The notes under the pieces were generated by a model. It saw only the letters and a list, made by a program, of their open reading frames with translations. It had not been told where the DNA came from and did no database searches. Positions 33,096 through 45,300 of a stretch of 64,000 bases of DNA are shown piece after piece (the stretch's first letter is position 1; every line of letters starts with the position of its first letter). Position numbers and translations under genes: made by a program. Where the stretch lies: positions 328,685 to 392,684 of the forward strand of contig NMRA01000041.1 of assembly GCA_002633005.1 (NCBI GenBank), written 5' to 3'. Source of the stretch: Phoronis australis. Its lineage: Eukaryota > Phoronida > Phoronidae.

Positions 33096-35312
33096 AACAG
33101 AAACATTCAAACGTGTAAACGCATGCATGTCAATCCACCAATCCACAATTGAAGTGGACACTGGATGAACAACATATTTGCATATTTGACGATCACTTTG
33201 AATTCAAAATTTGAAAATGCCTACTTTTAACAGTTCTACCGTACTATGCTTGCAATTAAACCAAAATAGACGAATAACAAATCTCAATTTTCTGCTGTTT
33301 TGTTTCTTGGCCGAGTTTAAGCATTCACACCGCACTACTTTTTGGGAGCTCTCTGGCTGCTTTGTACAAAACATGTAGCTTACTTAAGTCAAAGGGCCAG
33401 ACTTTTATGTTTAGGTATCTGGACTCACTTGTTACACACAGTGAATATTTTGCAACTGGTTTCATGCGGTAACCTCCTGGATTGATCTAGTTCAATTTTT
33501 TACCTTGTTTATAACCATCTGGCTGATACTCCCCATCACTGAAATTGTATGGCAGTGACCAATTTTGATACAGTGGATTACGTAGTAGGTACCACGGCAG
33601 TTTGAAGTGGTTACCAGAAAAGTAGATCTAGCTCAATTTTTGAGTGTCATCTTCTTGGCTCCCCTGACCACACCCACCAGGGTGAACCTGCCAGACGGCT
33701 ATTTCCAAGCATTAGGGTACACACAGGGCACTGTGGCACCAAAGAAAATTGGCAACCTTTTCATGCCCAAAAAAGCTCTGGGATCCCGGTCTATACCTCA
33801 GGCTGTATCTTCAAAAGTTCTGAGCGTATTTTCAGAAAATTTGGTATATTGGCTCCTGTCAGTGAGATGACACTGTCCTCCCGTTTTGTGATGGATTCAA
33901 TGTAGTTTGTGCCACCTAGTGGCCATTTTTACTGTTTTCGAGTCTTGTTTTTTTGCGTCCACCCCTCTATCAACCAAACCACTCAAAGGATGATTGTGAA
34001 AATTAGCACCTATGTTCTGACTATGAAGTGGGCGGCTGACGATGATTTTCCAATGATTTCGACTACTGTGGCGCCTCGTAGTGGCAGTTTTTTTTGCATC
34101 TATGGCTGTATCTTCTAAACCGTTAGAAGGATCTTTACTAAATTTTGTAAGTGTATTTCTATCATGTTGACAACGGACGACAACGACTTTCGGACGGATC
34201 TGATTACTGGTGTGCCACGTAGTTGCAATTTCATGTTTTTACGTTTTCCTCTGTATGTTCAAAGGTCCTCAACGTATTTTCATAAAATTTGGCATACAAT
34301 CATCTGTTATTGAGGTAACGCTATCTCTCTGGTGGATTTGACCTAGTTTTCGCCACCTAGTGGCCACTTTTACTGTTTTCGAGTATGTTTTTTGGCGTCC
34401 ACTCGTCTATCAACCAAACCGCTTTCAGGACAATTGTGAAAATTGGCATGTATGTTTTTACTATGAAGTGGATGGCTGACAATGATTTTCTGACGATTTT
34501 AACTACTGAGTGGTGTCTCCTAGTGGCAGATTTGTTTTTTTGCGCTTATAGCTGTATCTACTAAAGTGTTTGCAGGATCTTTGCTTAATTTAACAAGTAT
34601 ATTTATATGATGTTGACAACGAATGACGACGACTTTCTCACAGATCTGATTTTTGGTGTGCCCCCTAGTGGCAATTTTAGTTTTTATGTTTACCAGTCTG
34701 TATATTCAAAGGTCCGACAACAGATTTTCATGAAATTTTGAATATAGGCATCTATTGGTGAGATGACGCGGTCATCCTGTTTTTCGATGGAATTGGGGTA
34801 TTTTACGCCACCTGGTGGACATTTTTGATGTTTTCAAATCTTGTTTTTGGCGTTCTCCCCTCGATCAACCAAATCATTCTGGGGATGGTTTTGAAAATTG
34901 GCTGATATGTTTTCAGTGTGAAGATTTTAGTGACTACAAAATGTGTAAGAAATGTAACGGTCACCGAAAGAGTTTCTTCATTACAACTGCTTAAACAGAG
35001 GCACCTCTGGTAAAAATGTGAAATTTACATGGGTTTATGATAAACCACCTCGTATTATATCAATGAATGAAATCATTTTGAAAATGAATTAATGCCAGAC
35101 CTCCTTGAAATGATATTGGTGGAAAGTGCTGTTTTTGGCACAACTGTAAAATTCGATGATTGTTGTTCTTGCATTTGCATCGCATTGTCAATTTGTATAC
35201 AGACATGTTTTTTGTTTATTCATTGCTTTTATTCAAGAAATCCTCTGACAGTTGCATTGTACCAAAGAGGCTTGTTCCTGCCACTCACAAAATCTTAATT
35301 TTGCATTTTCAG
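33096..35312. other. Region upstream of the first recognised RECQL4 exon, mostly repeats
   Basis: From about 33806 to 34915 it consists of the 445-455-bp-period repeat described separately. A short open stretch at 33670-33805 (e.g. RVNLPDGYFQALGYT) looks coding-like but is not recognised. The N-terminal RECQL4 exon(s), which should carry the DPB11/TopBP1-binding Sld2 start, were not found here and could lie left of the retrotransposon block. Confidence 0.5.
33806..34915 (+). repeat. CTCF-like-motif repeat, array 1
   Basis: About 2.5 units of a 445-bp sequence. Landmarks 'tgtatcttcaaaagttc', 'tgtatgttcaaaggtcc' and 'tgtatattcaaaggtcc' lie at about 33810, 34252 and 34697. Each unit has several 'gccacctagtggcca' or 'gtgccccctagtggcaa' boxes (about 33911, 34073, 34350, 34513, 34661, 34808). 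Confidence 0.85.
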
Positions 35313-36334
35313 AATAAATCCTTGTCAAAGGTGCCACTTAAATCTAGCCACAATGCATCTTCAAGGAAGTCATTAAGCAAGCTTGAATTAAAAGTGACAT
35401 ATTCAGAGGACAGAGCTCAGATTAAGAGGGAAAAGATGTCAAAGGCTTTTGACACGTCTATAAGTGATGAAAATGAACATTCTGGTGATGTTGCTTTGAA
35501 CAGCACTATTGGTGCTTTGCCTGACAAAAAACATTTAAAACTACCCAATGTGTCACTGTCTAGACTAAAAACAACGCCTTCTTGGAAGGGTGGATCACAA
35601 AGCAATGGTCACGTTTTTAAGACTGGACGCCTCGCAGTGCCACCTGGCTGGTTGAATGTGAATTACAATAACAATGCTACTGAAAATTTGAAGTCAAAAG
35701 ATGAACAAATTTCACACGATACTGAAACAACCGCTTTTGAAATCAAATCTGTAAATTTGGGGAACAGATTTCCAGTGAACAGAAATGATGAACATTTTTG
35801 CCAGGAAAGAAGTTACGACAACATGGAGTTAGTTGATAACTCTGGTGACTGTAAAGATGTGAAAGTTAAGGATATTCATCCTTCTTTGAAAAACTCTTCT
35901 ACTGCTGACCTTGATAGAAAGGAAGGATTAAAACAGTTTTTGTCAAATGAATTTAAAACGGAGAAGATGTTGTCAGAACGGATATTTACTGAGTCTTGCT
36001 TTGTAGATGTTGGCAGAGGTCACACCCGAGTCAATGAGTCAAAAAGTGGAAATGGCTTGAATACTAATGAGCTTTCCTGTTGTAGTTCATTAGTTAAAGG
36101 AGACTTGTCCTTTGCTGATTGCAATGCAGAAAAGAGTGCACAAAAGATCCCCCCTTTCACTGAATCTGTTGCTGAAAATAATGTTCATAATGATTCAAGC
36201 AAGGGCACAGCTGAGAAAACATCAGCCAGTGACAAACGAAAGAGAACCGAAACTACGAAATCTGATGTGCCCTCCTCAAAAAAGATCAAGACTGTGGCTG
36301 CTGATGGTAGTAGTGGAAAGGTAACATCATCCAG
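35313..36334 (+). CDS. RECQL4: RECQL4 exon: long disordered N-terminal region
   Basis: 340 codons plus two bases. Rich in Ser, Lys and Glu, with basic patches such as [10 protein letters not shown] near the end. The segment [10 protein letters not shown] matches the conserved block of RECQL4 between the Sld2-like and zinc-knuckle regions. Two donors are possible; that at 36335 (CCAG|gtgaga) is chosen because its phase 2 fits the next exon. Confidence 0.85.
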
Positions 36335-39300
36335 GTGAGAGATTACTGTCTGGTAATCTAGTCTGGGGATTTCTCAATTTCAAAGGCATCACATATATTA
36401 AAGATGCTTATGTACCTGGTTTGCCTTTAAAAATAACTTTGGTTTAACCCCTTGCTGTTGTACATTAAATATCAGTTTGATACTTACTCAGATGAGAATT
36501 GAATCTGTGTATTGGAAAGAATTGATGGTTTGTTATTGCTGGAGATTTTGCGCTTTCGGTTGGGTTGATAGAGATCCACAATGCAAGCAATATGGCAGTG
36601 ATATCTCCATCTAGCATTCAGTAAGTGAACTAACCAACTTTCAGTGCATAAAATGACCAGTGATGGGGTGTTTATAGATGCCAGTAATGTGAATATACCT
36701 TCAGATTAATAGTATCCAGTAAAGAGCTTTTCTTTTAAATTATGACTTCAGGTTGACAAGACACTGGATGTAACTGGCAAATCCTGTCATTTATATCTTA
36801 TTATGGCATATTGATGCTTTTTTGTTAAAAATGGATTTTATCTTTACTAAAATCTCTGTGCACATTGCTAGCACCAATGCGGGCAACTATGTGATGCTCA
36901 ACATGAAGTGTAAAAAGTACAAGTGTAAGGGTGGTGCAGGGCCGAAGGTCAAGGGCAGTCGGTACAAACGGCAGCAGTGGAAACAAAAACAGAAACAGAC
37001 AGCATGTTTTCATTGTGGTGAGGAGGGCCACTGGGTGAACAAATGTCCAAAGAAAGGTGTGTTTACGCTACTTATCTTATTCAACTCTGTGTTAAAAAGT
37101 GTTGAATAGTTAAATCATTGATAGGGTAGCAGCGGACTTGCTTTCATTGTGCTGAGGGAAGTTACCTAATGTGTTAATAAAATTAGAATTCTAAGTTGAA
37201 AATTGACAAATTCAAAATTGAGACAGCTGAAGTAGAACTACTATTACTTGATCCATACCAATATAACTGGATTCATGCTCACGGTGAGGCATCAGTGTTC
37301 AAATAACTCTTGAAATAAAGGTTGCTGCCTATCGGATCGGCAGCGTGGTTAAATTTGAGAACCTAGTTTTCGGGCCCGTGCTGGGCCCCTCGTCTCAGTA
37401 CTGGCGACAATTTCCGTGTCGGGTGGCCACCACCAGTACTCTGACGGAGGGCCCAGGACTGGCCTGAAAGTTAGATCTCAAATAATACCAGGCTGCCATA
37501 CAGAACAAGTTATGAACATTCATTCCACCAAATATTTCTTATGATACAAGTTTCATTACATAGTGTCACTACAAAATAATTCTGTGAATTTTAGAAGACT
37601 GAGTGATATTTAAAGTATAAAATGCAGGTTCAAGTCGTGCTTGTCATAACGCTGTCATAATGTTACACGGGAGTACGATATTTATTATTCTTTGTTCACA
37701 GATTTGGCTCAACAAGTTTACTAACATTTGTAATTTAGGATAGTTTAATGCTGGATTTTCCCCAGAACTAAGAGTGATGTACTAATTGTAGCTAAAGAAA
37801 CGGTCAAGTAAAAGTTACAGTAGTTTTTTGGTGGGTTTAGTTTGAGTTCCTCTATCTACTGTTTGCGGTTAAAGCACAACCTTTCTTTGTTCTATGTTTT
37901 TTGTTGCGTTTCACAAGTACTGATGCAATGGCTTTACCTTACAGTGGGTGAAAGATTTGGCGGCGACGGACAAGAGCTGCCGAGTGTGAAAGACGAAGAG
38001 TTTCCTTCTATACGAGAGGCCATTAATAAATCGCGTGGAATTTGTTCTCAGCAGCAGACCCTCACAGAAGGTTAATGTTGAACAGTGATTCAGGCTTGTA
38101 GGTCTGTTGTAATTGGAGCCATTTGTATCTGACCCACACTGGTCTCGGATAAAAAAATGGTTTCGGTTTTGAGGTGGCAGTGTTTAAATAAAGATTGAAA
38201 AACTTTGTTATTATTTTATTTAAATGCTGTATTTGATTAGAAAGAAAAAACAATACCTGCTTATTTGGTAAAGACGACTTGATGGCCTTCATAACAAATT
38301 ATTTGGTAATGGAAACCTGTTTTCATACTCATTAAATGTTTGTCTCATTTTGGTCTTCATGGCAACTTTCCTTTCAAAATAATAATATAAAAATTGACGT
38401 AGTAAGTATATGTGAGTTCTCTTTCTTCTGAAAACCATATGTACAACATAGTGACTTGTGAGTCTTACCCAAAGTCATCTTATGGGAAATGAACATTCTG
38501 TCAGATGTGACTGCTTGCAAGATTTGATTTACTCAATGCTCGACTTAATTTCAGCTACTTAACAATATCCTGTGAGTGTGCTATATTTGGGATAAGCTCA
38601 TTTCTCCCATTCTGGTATTATCATCTCGATTTTATTTTTATCTGTTTCAAGGGCTCGAAAACCGCGTGCAGTAATCATTGTTGCTTTGATTTGTATTTTT
38701 ACGCGCCCACATATATGTATGTGTAATGACATTTTGTCGTATCAAATGTTGTATTTCATAAATCCCTTGCAAGATGTTTCTGAAATTTTGCAGTTGAATT
38801 CCTATTAACTTGATAGCAGATAGATGGATTCGACTACTGCTGTGGTTCTTAATGAAGTTTTTTTTTTACATTTGCCTAGTTTGAATTTTTTTAATGGACT
38901 TTCATTAAATTTGGCAAATAATTTTGAGAGACGACGACACCTTTCCATTTTTGTATGGGTTTAATGTACTTTGAGCCATCTTATTGCCATTTTTATGATG
39001 CAAATAAAAACCCCTATGTTATGTACTCCCACTAGGGGGAGCTTTGGGTATTATTCAGAGTTGTAATTGGTCTGTGGCGGTGTGACATCTGTGGTAAATT
39101 GTTAGCTAGACACTAATGCTGAACTTTCTGATGTTTTTTTATCATGCATCAAACTTCTGAGCAAGTGTTTTGTTGATGTGGTGAGCATTTTCAGCTGTGT
39201 AGACAGCTACATCTGGTGTTGTGTGTGAAAACTCGTCCATAACATTTAGTGGAAGCCGTGTGGGAACAACTAGGTGATGGCGATGTTTCGAGATACCGCA

Positions 39301-42300
39301 AGGTCAAGTGATGGTGTTGGCGTTCATCCCTGTCTTCGCCCCTGTATTATTTTTGTATAACTGGTCAAACCTTTGTTAAATGTTAATAGGTGTAAATATT
39401 GTTCAAAATAACTAGAGGAGTTGTGTTCATTTACATTAACGTAACACCCTAGAAGCACAACATTTGCAATGCATTCATGAGTGCATTTCAACGCTTGGTA
39501 TTGCTCTTGCTTAAGAATACTTTAAATTCAAGAGCATAATTTTATTTTAATTTATCTGTTAGATTCCGATATGACTGCTGATGAGATAGAGGCTACAGTG
39601 GTGAGATTACCGATTGGACCAGATGTGGTATCGCCCCCTATGGAGCCTCTTTTATCGCCTGTAGACACAGAATCAGAAGGTAAACCACTGCTGTTAGTGT
39701 TAGTTGTGAAAGTATTACATAACTATCCTTCATTCTTTTCACCTTTTTACAAGGAAACCATGAAGCTTTGCAATATTGTTCATTCTCTCTTTTGGCCACA
39801 GTTATAGAACTACACACTAGCATCGGTGTATAGATGATAGATTTGCATGGTTGGGTTCGTGTTTGATGTGTGTTATTGTTTGTATAATTTGCCAACTGTT
39901 TCATTTTACAGTTAAAACATTTTCAAAGATGTAACTGAAGCTTCGTGTGATTAAATTTTTAAATTTGTGAACCATGTTTCAACTTGCAATTGACTAATAT
40001 ATCACAAATGTCCATTAAATTGTAAGTAGGCAACACCAATTATCGTACTTGGCTGAAATTGAGTAAATGTCGTGAGCCATGATTTTCTCAGGAGAGTCGC
40101 TGCCAACACTGCAATAACAAACACCACATTGTCATTATTCGCATATATAGTCTGGCGTTTCCTTCTTTTCAAACTATATTACTACTTTATCCTTAAACGC
40201 TCACTGTAAGAATGTAGTAATTTTTTATTTAAACAAATTTTGAAGTGGCTATGCGGAATCTGACTTCTTGTGAAAAATTTTGACAAGGGGAAATACTGTT
40301 ATAAAACTAGTCTTAACTGGGTCCTTTCTTAGATTAGAGGTGATTCCTCAGGTGTAAAAGAAGTAAGAGTGTTTCAGTGCTCCAGATGTGGCATTAAGTT
40401 AATAATTTGTCTTGTCACGGCGGGTCACTGTCAGTTCTTCCTTGGCCAGAATTAATTCCTCATGGGTAAATTTATTTAGGACTGTTCCAGTAAAAACGTA
40501 TGGAACGGGGAAGGCACTTTCATTTTTTACCCACCACCCATTAGTTTTAATTATGTTGAAATATAAAATGCCAGCACGTAGTTTGAATACTTAATATACA
40601 TGGTAATGTATATGTTAGGTTTTATTCTCTTTAGATATTTCTGGTCTTCACTGTTTCGGTTGCCAACAACGGCAGACACAACATCAGCTGCCTCCCAAGG
40701 CAAGGAATAAAAACTCACACGTTTGCTTTCCAGTGAATTGTGATCAAAGAACATTAATGTTGGTATGCACCCTTTGTGTTTATAGCAAATGGCAGATACT
40801 AGGGATGCTCATTACTCTAAATTCCTACAATAGGGAGAAACACTTGTAAACAAATTGCCTCCAAGACACACATCATGATCTATTAAGGACTTAGATTAAC
40901 AGTGGACAAGAACTAGCTGTCCTTCACTGGAATGTCATGGAAAACTAAAGTGGCCAAGAGAGTGGTCAAATCAAAACGAAAATGGGCTGCTGTCAGCGCA
41001 TCCATCCCCGTCATATATGTTTGCTTCAAATTTCATTCAGTTGTGCCTAGATAACTTGTCTTGTCAAAAACTTAAATAGCCAACAGGGAGGCTACAATAG
41101 CCAAATCTTTCCGAAAATCGACTGGTGCCGGCACATGCTCATCATCTATCTCTGCGCCAAATATCATCATGATCCGTTAAGCAGTTTCAAAGGAATGAGT
41201 TGAGCAGTCAAAAACAGGGTGTGTCATAGTTGAATCTGTCCAAAATCGACTGGTGCCGATGCATTCTCGCCATATACGTCTGTACTGAATTCCATTGTGA
41301 TCTTTCAAGCAGTTTTTGGGATAATTGGCACAAAAAGAATGGCTTGTCGAAAACTAAAAACAGCCAATATGGGGTGTCACGGTGGCCAAATCCCTCCAAA
41401 AATTATTTCTTGCACTCACCAAGTACCTCTAATACAAAATTTCATCATAATCTGCCTAGCTGTTCTTGAGATAATTGACAGACAAGAACTGATTACGACT
41501 GACAAACGTACCGATGGACAGATGAATGAAAATGACAGACAGACTGACCAACGGGCAGATGGACGAACGGGATGTGAACTATATGCGACCACAACGTTTT
41601 TTTGTGTGCAGAAAATCTACAAGACATTGATATCACAACTCATGTCAGTTAGAAGAAACTCGCTTTTCAAAGACACCTATGAGCAATACTTCAGGCAGCC
41701 ACCAGGTGTCTGTCCACCAGGTGTCTGTCCACCAGGTGTCTGTCATTTCAAAAAGATTTTTTCAATTTAACAAATCTACTAATTTCAAAGTTTTTCCACA
41801 GATGCTTTTGGGCTGCTCTGCTTAGTGAATGGTGGAACTTGTCTGTCTGACTGCTGATTATTTTTATTAAATATTAAAAAAATCACCTGATACAGCTTTT
41901 CTTAGATGTGTTAACAGCAAATTGAATGTATTGTTGCAGAAATTTTCATTCTAAAATTTCTGTACAACATTTGCCTCCAGTCGAGTTGCCCGTAACTTGA
42001 GTAATGGCATTGCGTACATATTGCACACTGTACACTAGCAGCATGGACTTGTCTTGTTTTGAATATTTTTGGTTGTCTGCCAAGTGAAGTTTTGGTGAGG
42101 TTTTGAAGCTTATTCAGAGAGGATTATGGTTGTGATTGGCTGAAAATACCCACGTGCAAACATTTATCAGACGAAGAATACCACACTCTTTTAATAATTT
42201 ACTTGTTTTCAAGAAGGACCACCCATAATTTACATTTCCTTCAATAGAAAACCACCTAAATTTTTCAATTCAGCTGGAGCCCTCCACTTTCCCACAGACA

Positions 42301-45300
42301 TCTTTCTTTTCTTTTCTTAATCAGGTTTATAACCACTTTACTGAAAGTGTTTTCCAAAAGACTTCTATTACAGCATTTTAGATAGTAAAGCAGAAGTAGT
42401 TAAAATTGTCTAAAGTCACAGAAATACTTTCAAAACGAAACCTTTCTTCTCTTAAATCAAAAATTAAAGATTTTTTGTTTTTCTGATTGGCCGTATCAAA
42501 CTGGAAGGGTCTGTGCTCAATCATGTCCTGTGTACCCGAGTTCCAGTAATTATTTTCAGTGGTGCCTGAAGTAGTTACCAGTGCCCTAAAGAAGCTGGGG
42601 TTTGCATCCTTCAGAGAGGGGCAGGAGTATGCTGTCAGGAGGATACTGTCAGGTGGGCTACACTCTTCCAGATGTTGAATGAACGCCCAGGGCAGTTCCA
42701 TTCAACACTTTCTAAAAGTCTCTACTTTTGCAAACTTGGTACTGAACATATGGCTGTGACTTCTTGTTTGCAAATTTTATTGGAAAGTTAGTCTTAATCT
42801 TAAAACCTGCATTTTGTCTTACTTAGCTGCCTAAAAACTTACAATCAAATTTCATTGTTTTTTACTCTCACAAAACGGATCTTATAACATTCCATACTGG
42901 GACAGGATTTTATTTATCTTACCAGCTCAGTCTCAGGCAGTGTGCCATTTTCTAACTCACAATTTTAAGGATGGCCATGTCACCGGCATTGCATGCATTC
43001 GCCATTTTCTAACTCACAATTTTAAGGATGGCCAAGTCTCAGGCATTGCATATATAGGCCATTTTCTAATTCACGATATAAAGGATGGTCATGTCACGGG
43101 CATTGCATACACATGCCATTTTTTTCTAATTTTTATGCGCCCACATATTTGTGGACGCATTATGCCGTCATCTCCGTCTGTCCGTCCGGCGTCTGCTGCT
43201 CTATCTCTAAAACTCTTTGACATACGTTCATGCAATTTGGCACATGTGTTCCATTCATGAATGGGACGGCATGAGCGAACTTTCGGACAGATCCGACTAC
43301 CTAGTGGCAATTTTAGTTTTTTACGTTTAACTCCATATCTTCAAAGATCCTCAACAGATTTTCATAAAATTTTAAATATAGGCATCTACTGGTGTGATGA
43401 CTCAATCTTCCTGTTTTTGGATGGAATCGAGGTATTTTGCACCACCTAGTGGCCATTTTTTCTGTTTTCAAATCTTGTTTTTGGCTTCCACCCCTGTATC
43501 AACCAATCATTTGAAAATATTAATAAATATATTCGTCTCTGTGTGAAGACGACCTTTGATGATGGTGACTGACTACTGTGGCGCCTCCTAGTTTTAGTTT
43601 TGTTTTGCGCCCATAGTTGTATCTCCTAAACCCACTGCAGGATTTTTTAAATTACTAAATTTAGTAAGACTTAGTGTATTTATATGAAGATAACAACAGA
43701 CGACGACGACTTTCAGGCAGATCCAACGGACACTGTGCCCACTAGTGATAATTTCATTTAATTCTGTTTTCCTTTGTTTCTCTGAAGTTACTTGACATTT
43801 TTTTTGAAATATGGCATGTTCCTGTTTTTGGATGGATTGTATGTTTTTGATCCATCTAGTGGCCATTTTTATGATACAAATAAATAACCCTAAAAGCACA
43901 CCATTTGCAATGCATTCTTGGGTGCATTTCAATGCTCTGCGTTGCTCTCGTCTATTAGGTTGGACAATCACAGTAAACATTGATGAGTCTTAATCTCTCG
44001 TTGGTTAGGGAAATAGAATTGTATTGTGGTAAGGAATGTTAAAAGATCAGGGCCTAATTTGATCTTCGTATTTAGCCAGCTAAATTGGACGAAATGCAGG
44101 TTTAAGTGAATTTTTTTAAAGGAACAATGTGTGTACCCAACTAGGGGATTGTTTTCTAGATGCTCTTCTGATGGGATCAATTATTCAGAATTTCTCCTCA
44201 CCAAAATTTGGAGATACACTTACTGATATTGCAGTGTTCACTATGCTGTTTACGCATTGTTACATGTTAATATTGACTTCTTGGCTGCTATCAGATTAAT
44301 GATTAATTCAAACATAACTGTATATGCAGGGCCATGCGAAGCTTAAAGAAATTTTTCGCACAGGTGTTGCACTTTGGCAGATACACTACATCACTTATTG
44401 GTGCCAGCGGACATGTGTTTTACTGGAATGTGCATCGTGTTTTTCATCTTTTGATGAAACATTTCAACATTGTCAATTTATAACAATTCTGAGGAACTTC
44501 TCAGTGTACTTCATGACATTGCAAGTTGTGAAAAAGTCCCATGAATATTTTTTATACATTTATTGTAACAAAGTGACAATTGCAATACATACCTAGTACA
44601 TAAACATACATAAACATTTACCACCCTTCTAGCTGTACTAAGTTCCATTTTTCGTTGTGATTTTCTAATGTAACATTGATTTTACTAATGGTAAATTCTA
44701 TATTTCTATAGTTTTTGAAAACTCAAGTGACATCAGTTGTTAATGGAATTTTGTTCTGCATTCTACATTGATAAATGACATTTTTTGTTATTAAAACTAC
44801 AATATTTATTCTGTTGTTACATTTGGTATTTCCAAACAGAATGTCAAGGCTGTTTAAAAAATCGATCCTAAGGAAATCAGCACAAACTTTCCTCCACAAC
44901 TCTCTTACATAGCTACATTCCACAAATAAATGTTATATAATAGTGTCTTTATGATCTGAGCAAAATGTGCATGGTCATTGTCTTGAGTTTTAATTAACGT
45001 TAAAAAGACATATGTAGCCCTGTGAATTTGAAAAATTGCATGTAAGGAAATGTTCAACACTTGTAGTTTGTGATCTAATCTGAATTCTGTGCAATATTTT
45101 TCACCATTACCTACATCTCTTTGCCAGGTTTGTCAACATTGGTTGTCATATCAACAGGTGGAGGCAAGTCATTGTGCTACCAACTACCTGCTTACCTGTA
45201 TGCCCAGAGGTCAAAGTGCATCACCTTGGTTATATCCCCTCTAGTGTCCCTGATGGAGGATCAGGTATATTGAATCCTGCTGAATACTGTCACATCAATT

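Larger units (their letters stand above)
39680..45127 (+). other. 5.4-kb RECQL4 interval lacking the expected Q-motif exon
   Basis: Contains an interspersed repeat with 145-bp subunits (41085-41585), a 15-bp triplication (41700-41745), a 57-bp array (42945-43121), the CTCF-like repeat (43128-43970) and a LINE 3' end (44308-45060). The exon for the RecQ Q-motif should lie here but was not found in a frame-compatible form. The flanking exons are both phase 1, so they would still join in frame without it. Confidence 0.6.

Noticed and set aside
33607-33870. 87-codon frame as the missing N-terminal RECQL4 exon
   Set aside because: It lacks Sld2-like features and runs into the dispersed repeat at 33806.
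41600-41715. Candidate RECQL4 exon after 'tttttttgtgtgcag' with a coding-like frame ending at a cag|gtgtct
   Set aside because: In the phase required by the previous exon it meets a stop; the open frame needs phase 0, the donor is weak and triplicated, and the sequence does not match RECQL4.
42945-43121. HNFKDGQ peptide resembling the F-R-x-G-Q of the RecQ Q-motif
   Set aside because: It comes from a 57-bp tandem array; neighbouring copies read differently and no splice sites in phase frame it.
44324-44420. Acceptor-like 'tatatgcag' followed by a [12 protein letters not shown] frame, similar to a Q-motif exon
   Set aside because: The same sequence occurs at 48102 as part of a LINE 3' end; the phase does not fit, and the second copy lacks the acceptor.
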